From the IMG/VR virus record IMGVR_UViG_3300042988_000341, positions 24,578 through 88,577 of that record: a DNA stretch of 64,000 nt; one strand, 5' to 3'. Source of the stretch: a virus. Numbering within the stretch: position 1 is the first letter of the stretch; each line of letters opens with the position of its first letter. The notes under the pieces were generated by a model. That model saw only the letters and a list, made by a program, of their open reading frames with translations, had not been told where the DNA came from and searched no databases. Shown here in pieces: positions 1-10,495 of this stretch. Position numbers and translations under genes: made by a program.

Positions 1-3000
1 ATACAGCAGGCACTAATGTATATCTATTACCTGAACCAGTAATGGTCATGGATAGCGGTCGTGGCTATACAAGTCTTCCTGTTATTTCGGCTTACTTCGA
101 CACTACTGAATATCCATACGGTCCAAGAACGCCAGCAGTATTCACTCCGGTGCTATCAGAGACAAAGCTAGTTAGCGTGACACTGACTAATGCCGGCGAC
201 GGATACCCCGTACTGCCTGAGATTAGAGTAGGTGCTAGTAGCATTAGTGGCTTAATCTACACAAATCAAATCGACAGTACACTAAATCAAATTAGTATCG
301 CGGGTCACCCGTTTGTTGATGGTGATTGCGTTGTTGTCAGTGATATTGAAGATGATAGCACGACAAAGAGTCTAAAGAATAATCAGTATTATTACGTTAA
401 GAGCATTGATGAAAACACCATCTCTCTATATAGAACATACAAAGAGGCAATCAACGGTTATACTACAGTCGAAACATTCCTATCATTCAGTGATACAGCA
501 AATAATATCATTACGTTCGACAGCGCGACGAATATAGATAAACTACCATTTGTCACTGGCGACAAAATCAAGATCGTCTACGCATCAAAGCCAGCCTCTC
601 CTGAATACTACTACGTAGAGAATTTAGGAATAGATGGCGTACTTAACGGTGCTCCTAAGATAGCTATCTATTCTACTAAAGAAAAGGCCATGACCGGCTA
701 TTCTAACGACAGAATTACACCATCCGGTTCAGGCTCAATATCTAATACGCCAAGAACAGATTCTACTAGAATCGCTCTATTAGATAATGTAACTGCCACA
801 ATCGCAGTCACTGCCCGCGTAAGTATCTTCACTGATAATCTACCAGTAAGAGAGATGAAAGTTAATATGAAGTTCGATAGAACATCGTATCTAAGCTACG
901 CTAAAGACTGGAATGCTGAGACTGGACTATTCAGTGATGCTGGTTGGGGCACGGGCCTCTGGGGTCAGGGAATTTATTATTCAAAGAATGATCTAGCAGT
1001 ATATGACGGCGTTCTATATCGCGCCAATAGAAATCTAAACACAACTGAACTCGCCGACACCTTTAATCTAGCATACTGGACAGAAGTAGATAGTGGAGAC
1101 GGCGAACTAACAGCCGCCGATAGAATCGCTGGTTTCTATAAACCAACTGGTAGTATGGCTGGCTTTACAATGACCGATATGAGCCAGTTAATGACCGGCG
1201 TAACAAACCCATATCCAGTTGTTAAGAACTTACCATTTAGTGATACTAAGACGTATGCCTTCTTGGCAGGTCAAGTAGATTTAGATACTGATACTATTCA
1301 ACTAAGAGAAACTGCTCCAGAAGTAGTTACTTACGTCGAGCGCATTACTGGAACTAGTAACAATGAGATTAGTTTAACCGCATTACCTGCTGCCACCTCA
1401 GTAGACAAGACTCTGTTCACACTTAAATCTACAGACAATGTGCGTATTGGCGACAGAATTAAATTTGACGGAGCATTATTTGGCAACATCGTTAGTAACG
1501 GTATTGATTCAGAAGTAACTCTGAAAAATAAGAACTATGTTGTATCGTTTATTAACTCATCAAAAGATGTAATCAGCATCAGTGACACGTTCACTAATGG
1601 TTCTATCGGTAATAGTATCTCGTTGACTACAAGTAATGGGTACATGACAATTAAGCCTGTGGAATACACTACTAGTAACATCTATGCTAACGGTATTGTA
1701 TCATTGAATACTACTGACTTTGTGTCAGTTGGTGACTCAGTACGCTTTAGTAATGTATCAGTAACGGTTGATGTTAATCGAACATATTCTAGTACTAACC
1801 CTGCTACGCCAAGTCAATTACTAGTTAGCTCTACGGCCAATATTGCTCCAGGCATGAAGATTGAGTTTAGTGGCGATGTCAGCGCAGCAAACATTAGTAA
1901 TGTTACTCCTTACTACGTAAAACAAGTTATTGATACCAATAATATCACAATATCGGATGCGTTGATGGGACCAGTTCACCCATTGACTTCTAGTGTGTTA
2001 GCGGCAACTGCTAAAGTCACTGGCTCATTTGGTAAGTATGACGTACAGACTGCTACTAAAGTGTCAGCAAACGGATACATCACTGTGTCTAATACTGCTT
2101 CATATGCTAATGGCATGAACGTATGGTTTACTGGCACAAATGCTTCACCTGTATTCGGAGGATTAAATACAGCAAACGGCGGCACTAACTTACAGAGCGC
2201 TGACTATACTTTAACAGTACAGTCGGCCACAGAAATTACATTGAGTTATTCAGGAACACCGATAACAGTATTGACTGCTGGAACCGGTAAGATGACTGCC
2301 GTGGTTGAAGCTAATGGTATCGTCGCTGACACTAACTATTTCGTTACGAGTGTCGCTAACAGTAATATAACTCTAAGTACGACACTTGGTGGCACAAGCA
2401 TTACTACTATGCCTATCTCTGGAACAATGTTAGCTGATAGTAGTCAGTTCTATGTAACAGAAGTTACCGCGGATACTAACAATCTAACACTCAATTCTAT
2501 TGACGCTGTTAAATCATTATCTATTGGTGATGAAATTTACTTTACCGGTAACGCTATCGGTGGCTTAGTTCCGTTACAAACATACACAGTTAAATCATTA
2601 GACTATGTAACTAACAAAGTTACTCTAACAGATACTACTGGTTTATTTGGAGACACCCCATCATCTACGGAACGTATGTCATTATGGCGCGTCAAGTCAT
2701 CTGTTAAGACATCATACGCTAATGGCGATATGGTCAAAGTAGTATACACATTCCCAACAAGCAAAACGACTGAATACTATTATGTCACTGTCATTGACGA
2801 TACTACTATATCTCTACGCACCACTGACAATTCTATCGTTACTATTCCAGACGGCGCCAGCGGCACAGTTGTTAAACCACAAACGATTGTTGCTTTAACT
2901 GATCCTATCTCTTATTCTGTGGGCACGGCGTTACAGATGTTGTTCGAGCAATCTAGTAATCCAACTAATTTTGGGTTAACTAACTATCGTACTTACTGGG

Positions 3001-6000
3001 TAGGGATCATCGATAGTCGTCGTGCCGGAGTATATTTAAGTAAGGATGATGCCGAGAATGATACGAACAGAATTCCTCTTCTAAGTCAAAACGGCGGCCA
3101 ATTCTTATATGGTAGTAACTACGATACTATCATCAAGGCACCTAACGGCACTGCTGCCACCCAATATGACATCGTTGGCGCACCCTTCGAAAGTGGATAT
3201 TCTCCAGAAGAACTAGTAGCAGGCATTGTTACTGATGGTATCAACTTCACAGTAACTACTCGTCCTGGCTCAACATGGGATCCTCTTTCGATTGCTAGTG
3301 GTACTAACTCGTCAAACTTCGGCGGGACGGGCTTCAATATGGTCAGACTGATTAGACAAGCACCTTCTACTAGCTTATACTATTCAGATGGGTCAAAGAT
3401 GTTCAGTGATTCTACTACGGGTATTCAATTTAAGGATATCGTAGTTAATCCAATGTCTATATCTGTTTATGGCAACACTAGTATGCCTGACGGTAAAGAC
3501 GGACAAACTAGATTGACGCCAGGTGATGATTACACAGTTGACTGGATCAACGAGGTAATATATGTAATTGGTAGTGCTGTTGCGGCGTACACCTCATTTG
3601 ATCTTGTGATATACGAAGCGGGCAACGGAAGTCATCTAATTCGTAGCAGTAGTAAATACTTCCCTATAAAGAAAGTACAAGACAATAAAGATAAATCATC
3701 TGGTATTACATATCACAGCGAAATACATTTGGACGTACCTTACTGTTACGTTGAAACGCCAAACGAAACTAACTATTGGCTATCTACGTTAGTATCAGTT
3801 GGTAGTATTACTACAGATATGAAGGCATTAACATATCTGACTAACACTACACATCCGGAATATAGTTCAAGTGGTCACTATACTATTGAGCCACTTCGAC
3901 CATATGATCAAGTAAACGACCCATACAATCCAGCAAAAATTGTATTCACCGAAGAATATGATAATGCCACTGATTACGCCTCATTTGTATTGACTACTAA
4001 TGTGATTGGCATGTTCGTTGTTTCTACAGAAGACATCAATAGCAGTTACTACGTGGATGGTATCGAATACGTTGACTTTGTTGTACCGATCACGGATCTA
4101 GCATACGCTCGAAGTAAACTAGACCTACAATTAAATGGCACTAATGTATCAAACTACACAGTAGTAAATCCAACCGATGTCGAACTAGCGTCCAATAAAG
4201 GTTTCGCCACAATTACATTTAAGTTAAGTGATCTATCCTTATATGATAACATCAAAGTAACTTACGGAAGTAATGGTGCTTCTACTCCGTTAACCCAGCG
4301 AGTAGCAAAGGCAGAAGGTCTACCAAAGGACTTTATTGAGCCAGTGACAACTAAATTAGGCAGTGTCTCGATTACTAGTACAGGTGGAGTATTCTCATGT
4401 ACATCATCGGTGACACTGAAGGTTGGAGATATTATGAGTGTTAGTGGGTTATTATCCGGCACAGGTTCAATCGCAGGCTATGTTAATCCTACTACATATT
4501 ACATTATTGCCACTAATGGCACAACTAACTTTACTCTATCTACTACGTCCGGCGGCACAGCCGATGTTGTGACTACCCTAGGTTCGACTACAGGTCTGTC
4601 ATTTAATGTAGTTCAGGACTATACAGTTCCTAGATTATGTTACACGTTGAATAGCTTCCTTGGAGATGATAACTACAGTTCTATTAAGGTGACCGAAGTT
4701 AAAGCAGATGGGTACTTCTACGGTTCTTCTAGTATTCAAATGAAAGTCAATGATACGGTTACTATTACTGGTGAGTTAATCGGCACTGCGACCATCACTG
4801 GATATCATTCACCTATTAAGTACTATATTGCCGATACTGACGGCTATAGTAAATTCAGTTTAACCTCATACTTTGGTGGTATACCAGACGTGACGGTCAC
4901 CCCAGGAACTACTGTCGGTTTGACGTTCAGTATTGAGAATAACTTAGTAGTAGAAATCGATGGCGTTCGCGTAGATGGCCCATCACCTACCCAAATATAT
5001 CGTAAGATTATTCAAGTTGACAAAGACGAATTAAAAATTTCTTACCCTACCCCAGTTTACGGTATTAGTGAATTCGATATCGAGTTCTTTACAGTGCTGG
5101 TAAACGGTTCGGAAATCCCTCAATTTAACCCAGTGGCCCCAACTGAAATCTACTGGAACTTAAATTACGATTTCGCTAACGGTAAGTTCTATCAAATGGA
5201 CGCTGACTTCATTAACGATGCCTTCAATACGGTAGTAACAGAAGACGACTTAGCAACTGGTGCTTGGGGCTTCTTTGACGACGGCACACCATTCGATAAT
5301 CAATCATCATTTAACGTTGTTCTTAACCCTAATTTTATTAAATTAAAAGACAACGATATTATTACATTATCTTATCAAGTGCCGGGTCAAGTACCACCAG
5401 ATACATTCACAATTGAAGTAGATGAAGATAAGTTAGGAGGCACATTGAATGTATTGAATACGGGTTCAGTATTTAAGACAGGCACCTCTAAAGTAGCGAT
5501 TACTACATTCGGTAGAACAACGGGTCAAAGTTTATTAACTCAGCGTGTAACTGATGCTACCGTTAATTTAATTCCTAGACTATCTTCGTTAGAAGATTTG
5601 TCAGGCGCTCGTATCCCTGGCATCAAGTTCAGTCTTACCAGCCCGCCGCTGATAACGCTAGATACTGTTCATAGCTTGACTAACAAGAGTCCTCTACAGC
5701 AAGTCATGATTCACGGAACATCTGCCAGTACTTTAGATGGCCGACGCTTCTACGTAAGTAGCACTAACTATTATGATATGTCTACAGTACAAGACTCAAG
5801 TAAGCAGGTGTATTTGTACAACGTAGATGAGCCATCTAATACGAATTTGACCAATCGTTGGGATACTTCTTCTGCGTCTCCGTTCACCGCACTGACTGGC
5901 ACTAGTTATATTCAGTTATTGAATGCCGTGAATAGTGGTGATTCAACTCTATCTATTAACCCGTTAGTAATCACTCAACCTGACGGTTACAAGTTAACGG

Positions 6001-7724
6001 ACGTTAGTAGACTGTTCGTTAGTATTATCTATTCACCGGATGCTCCAGGTCCATATATTGGCCATCGTGAATATGTTCCTACTAATTTATTGAGTTTCAC
6101 TCAATTCGGTGACGTTAGTACCTTACTAATTCAGAAAGCTATTGCTCCTGGTGATCAAGTATTGATTACTAGTATGGTGCCTACTACAAGCCCAGACGAG
6201 AATAAGTTTAGAATTAATAACACGTGGAACACAGTAAGTGGTGTGCCTAATACGCCTAAGTTACATCGTGAAAATCAATTCACTAGAACTTATGTAACAG
6301 AAGTGATCAATGACATTAACACTGGTGAATTGTCTTCATTCAGAGTTAATAATCCACAAGCCCTAGTTAAGACAGCAGTATTCAGCGGTAGCGACTCAGT
6401 GTCCGGCGCAAGAGATGTGGTAATGGATCCAGAATCTGGTATCTACTACTGTTTAGTGGATAATGTTAATAACAGACAAGTATCCGACATCAAGATAACT
6501 ACTGTTGCTGGTGTAGCAATCACTGGCTTTGAATCAATTGCTACTTCTAACACCACAACAGTAAAGATTATCTTCTCTAGTAATCCAGGAGTAACTAAAG
6601 TAAATGTAACTATCTCTGCTGGCAACACTCTAATGATTAACGGCGAAGAACTACAATTCTCTTCTATTGTACTAGAACAAAGTAATCCAAGTTATGGACT
6701 AATCTCTGGCTTTAAGCGCGGTCGTAATTCAACTGGTGCTAAAGAAATCAAACTTTATGATATAGTTCAGGGTGTACTAGATGAGAACATCAGTGATGCT
6801 GGCAACGCATATAAGAACTGGTATAGTAACAATATCAAGACTGCTATTACTGCCAATGCTACTGGCGGAACATACACATTCACATATCCTACTGGAGTTA
6901 ATAGTGATGGTTCTACCGCTAGTGATGTTATTGGCTCAGTAGTAGCAAAAGATACAATCGCATTCATAACTAAGAAAACTCATGCTAACGGCAAAACATA
7001 CACGGATTACGTATCTTCTACCGAGACAGCTAACATTATCTATACTAATGCTAGCACCGAAGAATATGTATACGCTACCTATGCTAGTACTGGCGGCAGT
7101 GATACTACCATGACTATGGTATCTACTGCTGGTATTACTAAGGGAATGTATGTTTCTGGCAAAGGCATTACAGCCGGTACAACTGTCACTCAAATATTCG
7201 GCAGAGTTATCACGTTAAGTAGTGCTGTTACTCAACCAGAAGGCGAGTACTCGTTCTATAATATTCCTACAGCAAACGTATTCAACTTTAATATCGACGC
7301 TGACAATAATATTAGAAAGATTGCGGTCGGTAGTACTGTATCGTTCAAGCATGATGGTAATCTAGTCACCATAGATACAATCGACGCTAACGGCAATATA
7401 GTTATTCAGAATGCGTTTACTGTTACTAACAGCTACGCTAATACTCAAGGCGGGCTAGTTTCTATTGCTAATTCTACTACCTGGACTATCGAAACTGCAG
7501 AAAGCCCAGCAGCCAGAGTCGGTGACGAGATTACGACCCAATACCATGACTTTGATATCGCTAATAGCTATCAATCAGGAAATACTTGGATAATTAAGAC
7601 ATCTGAACAGCATTCATTAGTAGCTGCCGATACTACAGTATATCTAACTCATAGTCTTGACCTGCCGCTACAGCTTGATGGCAATAGCACGATTGCTGAT
7701 TTCTTGAATAAGCAGGTTAGATAA
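1..7724 (+). CDS. giant beta-repeat tail fibre/adhesin, 5'-truncated by window
   Basis: The reading frame is open from base 3 with no stop, so the first ATG at 42 is internal and the true start lies upstream of the window. About 2,570 residues are visible. They are very rich in Thr, Ser, Asn, Gly and Val and poor in Cys. A loose module of about 70-80 residues recurs: a GD-x-I/V-x-F strand, a YYV strand, an NxITLS strand and a terminal ATGTM/SGTM strand. This is typical of phage fibre beta domains. Similar modules occur in the 1,962-residue protein at 45527. The position at the head of a fibre cassette supports a virion adhesin or structural role. No enzymatic domain was recognised. The exact role (long fibre, baseplate fibre or scaffold) is inference. 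Confidence 0.75.
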   Translation, partial: TAGTNVYLLPEPVMVMDSGRGYTSLPVISAYFDTTEYPYGPRTPAVFTPVLSETKLVSVTLTNAGDGYPVLPEIRVGASSISGLIYTNQIDSTLNQISIAGHPFVDGDCVVVSDIEDDSTTKSLKNNQYYYVKSIDENTISLYRTYKEAINGYTTVETFLSFSDTANNIITFDSATNIDKLPFVTGDKIKIVYASKPASPEYYYVENLGIDGVLNGAPKIAIYSTKEKAMTGYSNDRITPSGSGSISNTPRTDSTRIALLDNVTATIAVTARVSIFTDNLPVREMKVNMKFDRTSYLSYAKDWNAETGLFSDAGWGTGLWGQGIYYSKNDLAVYDGVLYRANRNLNTTELADTFNLAYWTEVDSGDGELTAADRIAGFYKPTGSMAGFTMTDMSQLMTGVTNPYPVVKNLPFSDTKTYAFLAGQVDLDTDTIQLRETAPEVVTYVERITGTSNNEISLTALPAATSVDKTLFTLKSTDNVRIGDRIKFDGALFGNIVSNGIDSEVTLKNKNYVVSFINSSKDVISISDTFTNGSIGNSISLTTSNGYMTIKPVEYTTSNIYANGIVSLNTTDFVSVGDSVRFSNVSVTVDVNRTYSSTNPATPSQLLVSSTANIAPGMKIEFSGDVSAANISNVTPYYVKQVIDTNNITISDALMGPVHPLTSSVLAATAKVTGSFGKYDVQTATKVSANGYITVSNTASYANGMNVWFTGTNASPVFGGLNTANGGTNLQSADYTLTVQSATEITLSYSGTPITVLTAGTGKMTAVVEANGIVADTNYFVTSVANSNITLSTTLGGTSITTMPISGTMLADSSQFYVTEVTADTNNLTLNSIDAVKSLSIGDEIYFTGNAIGGLVPLQTYTVKSLDYVTNKVTLTDTTGLFGDTPSSTERMSLWRVKSSVKTSYANGDMVKVVYTFPTSKTTEYYYVTVIDDTTISLRTTDNSIVTIPDGASGTVVKPQTIVALTDPISYSVGTALQMLFEQSSNPTNFGLTNYRTYWVGIIDSRRAGVYLSKDDAENDTNRIPLLSQNGGQFLYGSNYDTIIKAPNGTAATQYDIVGAPFESGYSPEELVAGIVTDGINFTVTTRPGSTWDPLSIASGTNSSNFGGTGFNMVRLIRQAPSTSLYYSDGSKMFSDSTTGIQFKDIVVNPMSISVYGNTSMPDGKDGQTRLTPGDDYTVDWINEVIYVIGSAVAAYTSFDLVIYEAGNGSHLIRSSSKYFPIKKVQDNKDKSSGITYHSEIHLDVPYCYVETPNETNYWLSTLVSVGSITTDMKALTYLTNTTHPEYSSSGHYTIEPLRPYDQVNDPYNPAKIVFTEEYDNATDYASFVLTTNVIGMFVVSTEDINSSYYVDGIEYVDFVVPITDLAYARSKLDLQLNGTNVSNYTVVNPTDVELASNKGFATITFKLSDLSLYDNIKVTYGSNGASTPLTQRVAKAEGLPKDFIEPVTTKLGSVSITSTGGVFSCTSSVTLKVGDIMSVSGLLSGTGSIAGYVNPTTYYIIATNGTTNFTLSTTSGGTADVVTTLGSTTGLSFNVVQDYTVPRLCYTLNSFLGDDNYSSIKVTEVKADGYFYGSSSIQMKVNDTVTITGELIGTATITGYHSPIKYYIADTDGYSKFSLTSYFGGIPDVTVTPGTTVGLTFSIENNLVVEIDGVRVDGPSPTQIYRKIIQVDKDELKISYPTPVYGISEFDIEFFTVLVNGSEIPQFNPVAPTEIYWNLNYDFANGKFYQMDADFINDAFNTVVTEDDLATGAWGFFDDGTPFDNQSSFNVVLNPNFIKLKDNDIITLSYQVPGQVPPDTFTIEVDEDKLGGTLNVLNTGSVFKTGTSKVAITTFGRTTGQSLLTQRVTDATVNLIPRLSSLEDLSGARIPGIKFSLTSPPLITLDTVHSLTNKSPLQQVMIHGTSASTLDGRRFYVSSTNYYDMSTVQDSSKQVYLYNVDEPSNTNLTNRWDTSSASPFTALTGTSYIQLLNAVNSGDSTLSINPLVITQPDGYKLTDVSRLFVSIIYSPDAPGPYIGHREYVPTNLLSFTQFGDVSTLLIQKAIAPGDQVLITSMVPTTSPDENKFRINNTWNTVSGVPNTPKLHRENQFTRTYVTEVINDINTGELSSFRVNNPQALVKTAVFSGSDSVSGARDVVMDPESGIYYCLVDNVNNRQVSDIKITTVAGVAITGFESIATSNTTTVKIIFSSNPGVTKVNVTISAGNTLMINGEELQFSSIVLEQSNPSYGLISGFKRGRNSTGAKEIKLYDIVQGVLDENISDAGNAYKNWYSNNIKTAITANATGGTYTFTYPTGVNSDGSTASDVIGSVVAKDTIAFITKKTHANGKTYTDYVSSTETANIIYTNASTEEYVYATYASTGGSDTTMTMVSTAGITKGMYVSGKGITAGTTVTQIFGRVITLSSAVTQPEGEYSFYNIPTANVFNFNIDADNNIRKIAVGSTVSFKHDGNLVTIDTIDANGNIVIQNAFTVTNSYANTQGGLVSIANSTTWTIETAESPAARVGDEITTQYHDFDIANSYQSGNTWIIKTSEQHSLVAADTTVYLTHSLDLPLQLDGNSTIADFLNKQVR

Positions 7725-7726
7725 GA

Positions 7727-7734
7727 GATAAATA
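7727..7734 (+). promoter_or_regulatory. late-promoter-like octamer GATAAATA
   Basis: GATAAATA overlaps the end of the upstream fibre gene. It ends exactly 5 nt before the ATG at 7740. If used like the T4 late TATA box (about -13 to -6), transcription would begin on the A of that ATG. It may mainly serve 7906 onward. Confidence 0.45.
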
Positions 7735-7739
7735 TAACT

Positions 7740-7892
7740 ATGACAGAACAGGATAAATCAGAAGCCGCGCCCAATCATGTTAGAACTCCAGAACGAGTTC
7801 CTAACGAAACTGCCGGTTTCTATTTCTCTAGTTTTTTAAAAATTACAGACCCGGACTCGGGCAAAGTTCTAGTACAAACTAGAGCCGATTAA
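7740..7892 (+). CDS. 50-residue protein resembling the N-terminus of the next gene
   Basis: This is a short ORF between two structural genes, starting 5 nt after a GATAAATA box and ending before the Shine-Dalgarno of 7906. Its C-terminal half has the motif DPDSGKVLV. The protein encoded next carries DPNSGEVLV at the same kind of position in its N-terminus. The two therefore look like a full-length gene and a truncated or minimal paralogue. No Shine-Dalgarno was seen. Its function is unknown. It could be a remnant of a duplication or a small virion component. Confidence 0.55.
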   Translation: MTEQDKSEAAPNHVRTPERVPNETAGFYFSSFLKITDPDSGKVLVQTRAD

Positions 7893-7905
7893 TAAAGGAA
7901 TACAA

Positions 7906-8523
7906 GTGGAACAACTCACAACAGTAAGCGTCAAGGGACACATTAAGATTTTCGACCCAAATAGTGGAGAAGTTCTAGTGGATAAAGACAACGCCATTAA
8001 TTATGAGAATATTTCTCTAGCTATTGCTAATACCCTGAGCAATCGTGGCGTTGGCACAATCTATCAGATGGCATTCGGCAATGGCGGCGCCTCTGTGGAT
8101 AGTACTGGCTTGATTACATATCTTCCGCCTAACGTAAATGGCGTAAATTCAGAGTTATATAATCAAACATATGCTAAGAATGTGGATGATAATCTAATCA
8201 GTAATCAGGACCCAACTCGTAATAAAATGACGGTTAGTCATGTTAGTGGCAAAACTTACAGTGATATTCTAATCAGTTGCTTACTTGATTACGGTGAGCC
8301 CAGTGGACAATACGCATTCGATAATGCTACTGACAGTGATAGTGAGTTTGTATTCGATGAGCTTGGTCTCAAGTGTAACTATGGCAGTGATGGCACTAAT
8401 ACTCTAATTACTAAACTAATCAGCCACGTAGTATTCCACCCAGTACAAAAATCACTAAACAGACAGATTCAGGTTGATTACACTATTCGTGTACAAGCAA
8501 TCACTAACTTAGTAACAGTGTAA
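7906..8523 (+). CDS. conserved T4-like phage virion-associated protein
   Basis: The 205-residue protein starts at GTG, 5 nt downstream of AAAGGA. The N-terminal stretch contains DPNSGEVLVDKDNAINYEN, a signature I associate with structural proteins of marine and freshwater T4-like phages. The rest is a soluble beta-rich protein ending with a strand-like YTIRVQAITNLV. It sits between the giant fibre gene and two fibre genes, so a baseplate or fibre-attachment role is likely but not shown. The upstream 50-residue gene repeats the first part of this protein. Confidence 0.6.
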   Translation: MEQLTTVSVKGHIKIFDPNSGEVLVDKDNAINYENISLAIANTLSNRGVGTIYQMAFGNGGASVDSTGLITYLPPNVNGVNSELYNQTYAKNVDDNLISNQDPTRNKMTVSHVSGKTYSDILISCLLDYGEPSGQYAFDNATDSDSEFVFDELGLKCNYGSDGTNTLITKLISHVVFHPVQKSLNRQIQVDYTIRVQAITNLVTV

Positions 8524-8532
8524 GGAATATAA

Positions 8533-10461
8533 ATGGCAAATTCATATCAGATTAACTATTACGGTAGTAACGGCAATGCCACAATGCAACTAGAAGTTGG
8601 TTACGCCGCCGCATTTGGTCTAGGTAGCGCTAATACTCATGATCTTTCCAATACACTAGCTAACACACATGGCTTAGTATTAATGGGACGTAACTATACC
8701 AGTAATACTGCTATTGATGGTCATGGTAAAGTTACAAATCAAAACTATGTTAGATTAGCTGAGAACTTTGCCAACACCTATACCAATCATAGTAACGCTA
8801 ATCTTTATCCTCAGTTCATTACTGGTCAATTAGTATATGAAACTAGTCCTGCGCCAAATAAGAGAGCTAATACTCTATACCTATTCACTAGTACTGGAAA
8901 TTATTCCACTGCCAGTAAAGTTGAGATTTTAAGTAGTGATAACCCACCCACCAAGATTTCTTGGGGCAGTAACAGCCCTACAGTGGAAAGTAACGTTGCA
9001 GTGACAAGTCAAGACGGCAATGTAGCTATCGGCGTTAATGGTACAGCAAACGTAGTAACTATCGCTAGTACTGGCAGTTCTAATAGTGGTAATATTACGT
9101 TCAATATCGGCACTAATTTCTCATATGATTATGTATACGGCGGCATAGGTAACGTAACCTCTGATCGCTTCTATGCTAATGTCGCTAGTAATGGTTCCGG
9201 CCAATTTTATGGCAACGGTTATACACTAGAGAATTTAAATGGTGGTAACGTAGACGGTGAAGTTAAGTTTGCTAACGTGGCTAATAATGTAGCTGGTGGC
9301 AACGTAAGTGGTCAAGTAGGCAATGCTAATTTAGCATGGCGAGTTTATAACAACAGTCAACCTAATATTACTAGCGTTGGTACACTAACTTCTTTATCTA
9401 TATCTGGCGCTATTAACAGTACATTAACTGGCGCCTCACCATTCAATTTGGCATCTACTAGTCTTGTCGCAAACTTGAACGCGGAGCTCTTAGGCGGGTT
9501 CCCCGGCTCTAAAGCTGCGGTAGCTGATACTGCCGTAATCAGAGATACTAACGGCAGTATCACCGGTAACGGCATCATTGCTAATACGGTGGCAGGTCAG
9601 CTTACAGACGGAGATCAGCCAAATATTACATCAGTTGGTACATTAAATGGACTTACTGTTGGCGGCACTGGTATTGACGGTATTCTAATGACCGGCAATC
9701 AGCCTTTTATTACTACACTAGATAACGTATCGGTATCTGGCAACATCACTGTTACTGGCAATATTGTTGGCACAGTAGCAGCAAGTGCTACTAGTAATAT
9801 CGGCGGCGGCAATGGCGTATTTACTACAAGTGTGGTTTCTCCTACCGGCAGCTTTACTACCACCGTAGAAGCACCATCAGCTAACATAACTAACGTATTT
9901 GCTACTACTGGTAATATTACTACAGTAAATTCAACCACTGGTAATATTACTACAGTAAATGCCACGACGGTAAACGCAACAACTGTTCATTCGTCTTCGT
10001 TAACAACTGGCGCTACTGCTACGACAGGCACAATCACCGGCACATGGACACTAGCTGCTGGCAGTACCCTACAGTCAACCTATGCTGACTTGGCAGAATA
10101 TTATTCAAGTGAATTAGACATTCTGCCAGGTACAGTAGTAGAATTTGGCGGCACAGAAGAAGTACAGATGTGCGACACTCGTAATAGTACTAGAATAGCT
10201 GGCGTAGTATCTACTGATCCCGCGTATGTCATGAACCAAAAGATTGGACAATCTGTGCCTCGGGTGCTAGTGGCACTTATCGGCAGAGTGCCATGTCATG
10301 TATTCGGCACTTGCCAAAAGGGCGACATGATGGTAGCAGCCGGCGGCGGCTACGCTATGGTTAATAATAACCCAGCGATGGGTTCAGTGATTGGCAAAGC
10401 ACTAGAAGACAAACTGACTAGTGGTATCGGCACCATTGAAGTGGTAGTTGGCCGACTATAA
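8533..10461 (+). CDS. tail fibre with C-terminal DLAE-type domain
   Basis: The 642-residue protein has three parts. The N-terminus (about 1-130) includes GRNYT and ITGQLVYET. The middle is a low-complexity Gly/Asn/Thr/Val beta-helix-like region with many short repeats (GNITTVN, VTSVGTL-type). The compact C-terminus (about 520-642) begins TYADLAEYY. N- and C-terminal parts align by eye with the next gene, while the middle diverges, as expected for fibres. The C-terminal domain resembles chaperone/autoproteolytic (Peptidase_G2-like) fibre tips in general layout, but I could not identify a catalytic Ser with certainty. The start follows GGAAT at suitable spacing. Confidence 0.7.
   Translation: MANSYQINYYGSNGNATMQLEVGYAAAFGLGSANTHDLSNTLANTHGLVLMGRNYTSNTAIDGHGKVTNQNYVRLAENFANTYTNHSNANLYPQFITGQLVYETSPAPNKRANTLYLFTSTGNYSTASKVEILSSDNPPTKISWGSNSPTVESNVAVTSQDGNVAIGVNGTANVVTIASTGSSNSGNITFNIGTNFSYDYVYGGIGNVTSDRFYANVASNGSGQFYGNGYTLENLNGGNVDGEVKFANVANNVAGGNVSGQVGNANLAWRVYNNSQPNITSVGTLTSLSISGAINSTLTGASPFNLASTSLVANLNAELLGGFPGSKAAVADTAVIRDTNGSITGNGIIANTVAGQLTDGDQPNITSVGTLNGLTVGGTGIDGILMTGNQPFITTLDNVSVSGNITVTGNIVGTVAASATSNIGGGNGVFTTSVVSPTGSFTTTVEAPSANITNVFATTGNITTVNSTTGNITTVNATTVNATTVHSSSLTTGATATTGTITGTWTLAAGSTLQSTYADLAEYYSSELDILPGTVVEFGGTEEVQMCDTRNSTRIAGVVSTDPAYVMNQKIGQSVPRVLVALIGRVPCHVFGTCQKGDMMVAAGGGYAMVNNNPAMGSVIGKALEDKLTSGIGTIEVVVGRL
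9907..9960 (+). repeat. 24-bp direct repeat in fibre gene
   Basis: ACTGGTAATATTACTACAGT plus AAAT occurs twice, at 9907-9930 and 9937-9960, with a 30-bp period. It encodes repeated TTGNITTVN units. Further degenerate units follow (TTVNATTV). This is a likely slippage site that changes fibre length. Confidence 0.8.
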
Positions 10462-10466
10462 TACAC

Positions 10467-10474
10467 GATAAATA
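10467..10474 (+). promoter_or_regulatory. late-promoter-like octamer GATAAATA
   Basis: GATAAATA lies 21 nt before the ATG at 10496, leaving room for a leader with TAAGGA (10481-10486). It is the same octamer as at 7727, 40347, 43896 and 61960. Confidence 0.5.
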
Positions 10475-10495
10475 AACGAATAAGGATAAATTGAG

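Noticed and set aside
42-44. ATG as start of the first fibre gene
   Set aside because: The frame is open upstream to the window edge with the same composition, so the gene is 5'-truncated.
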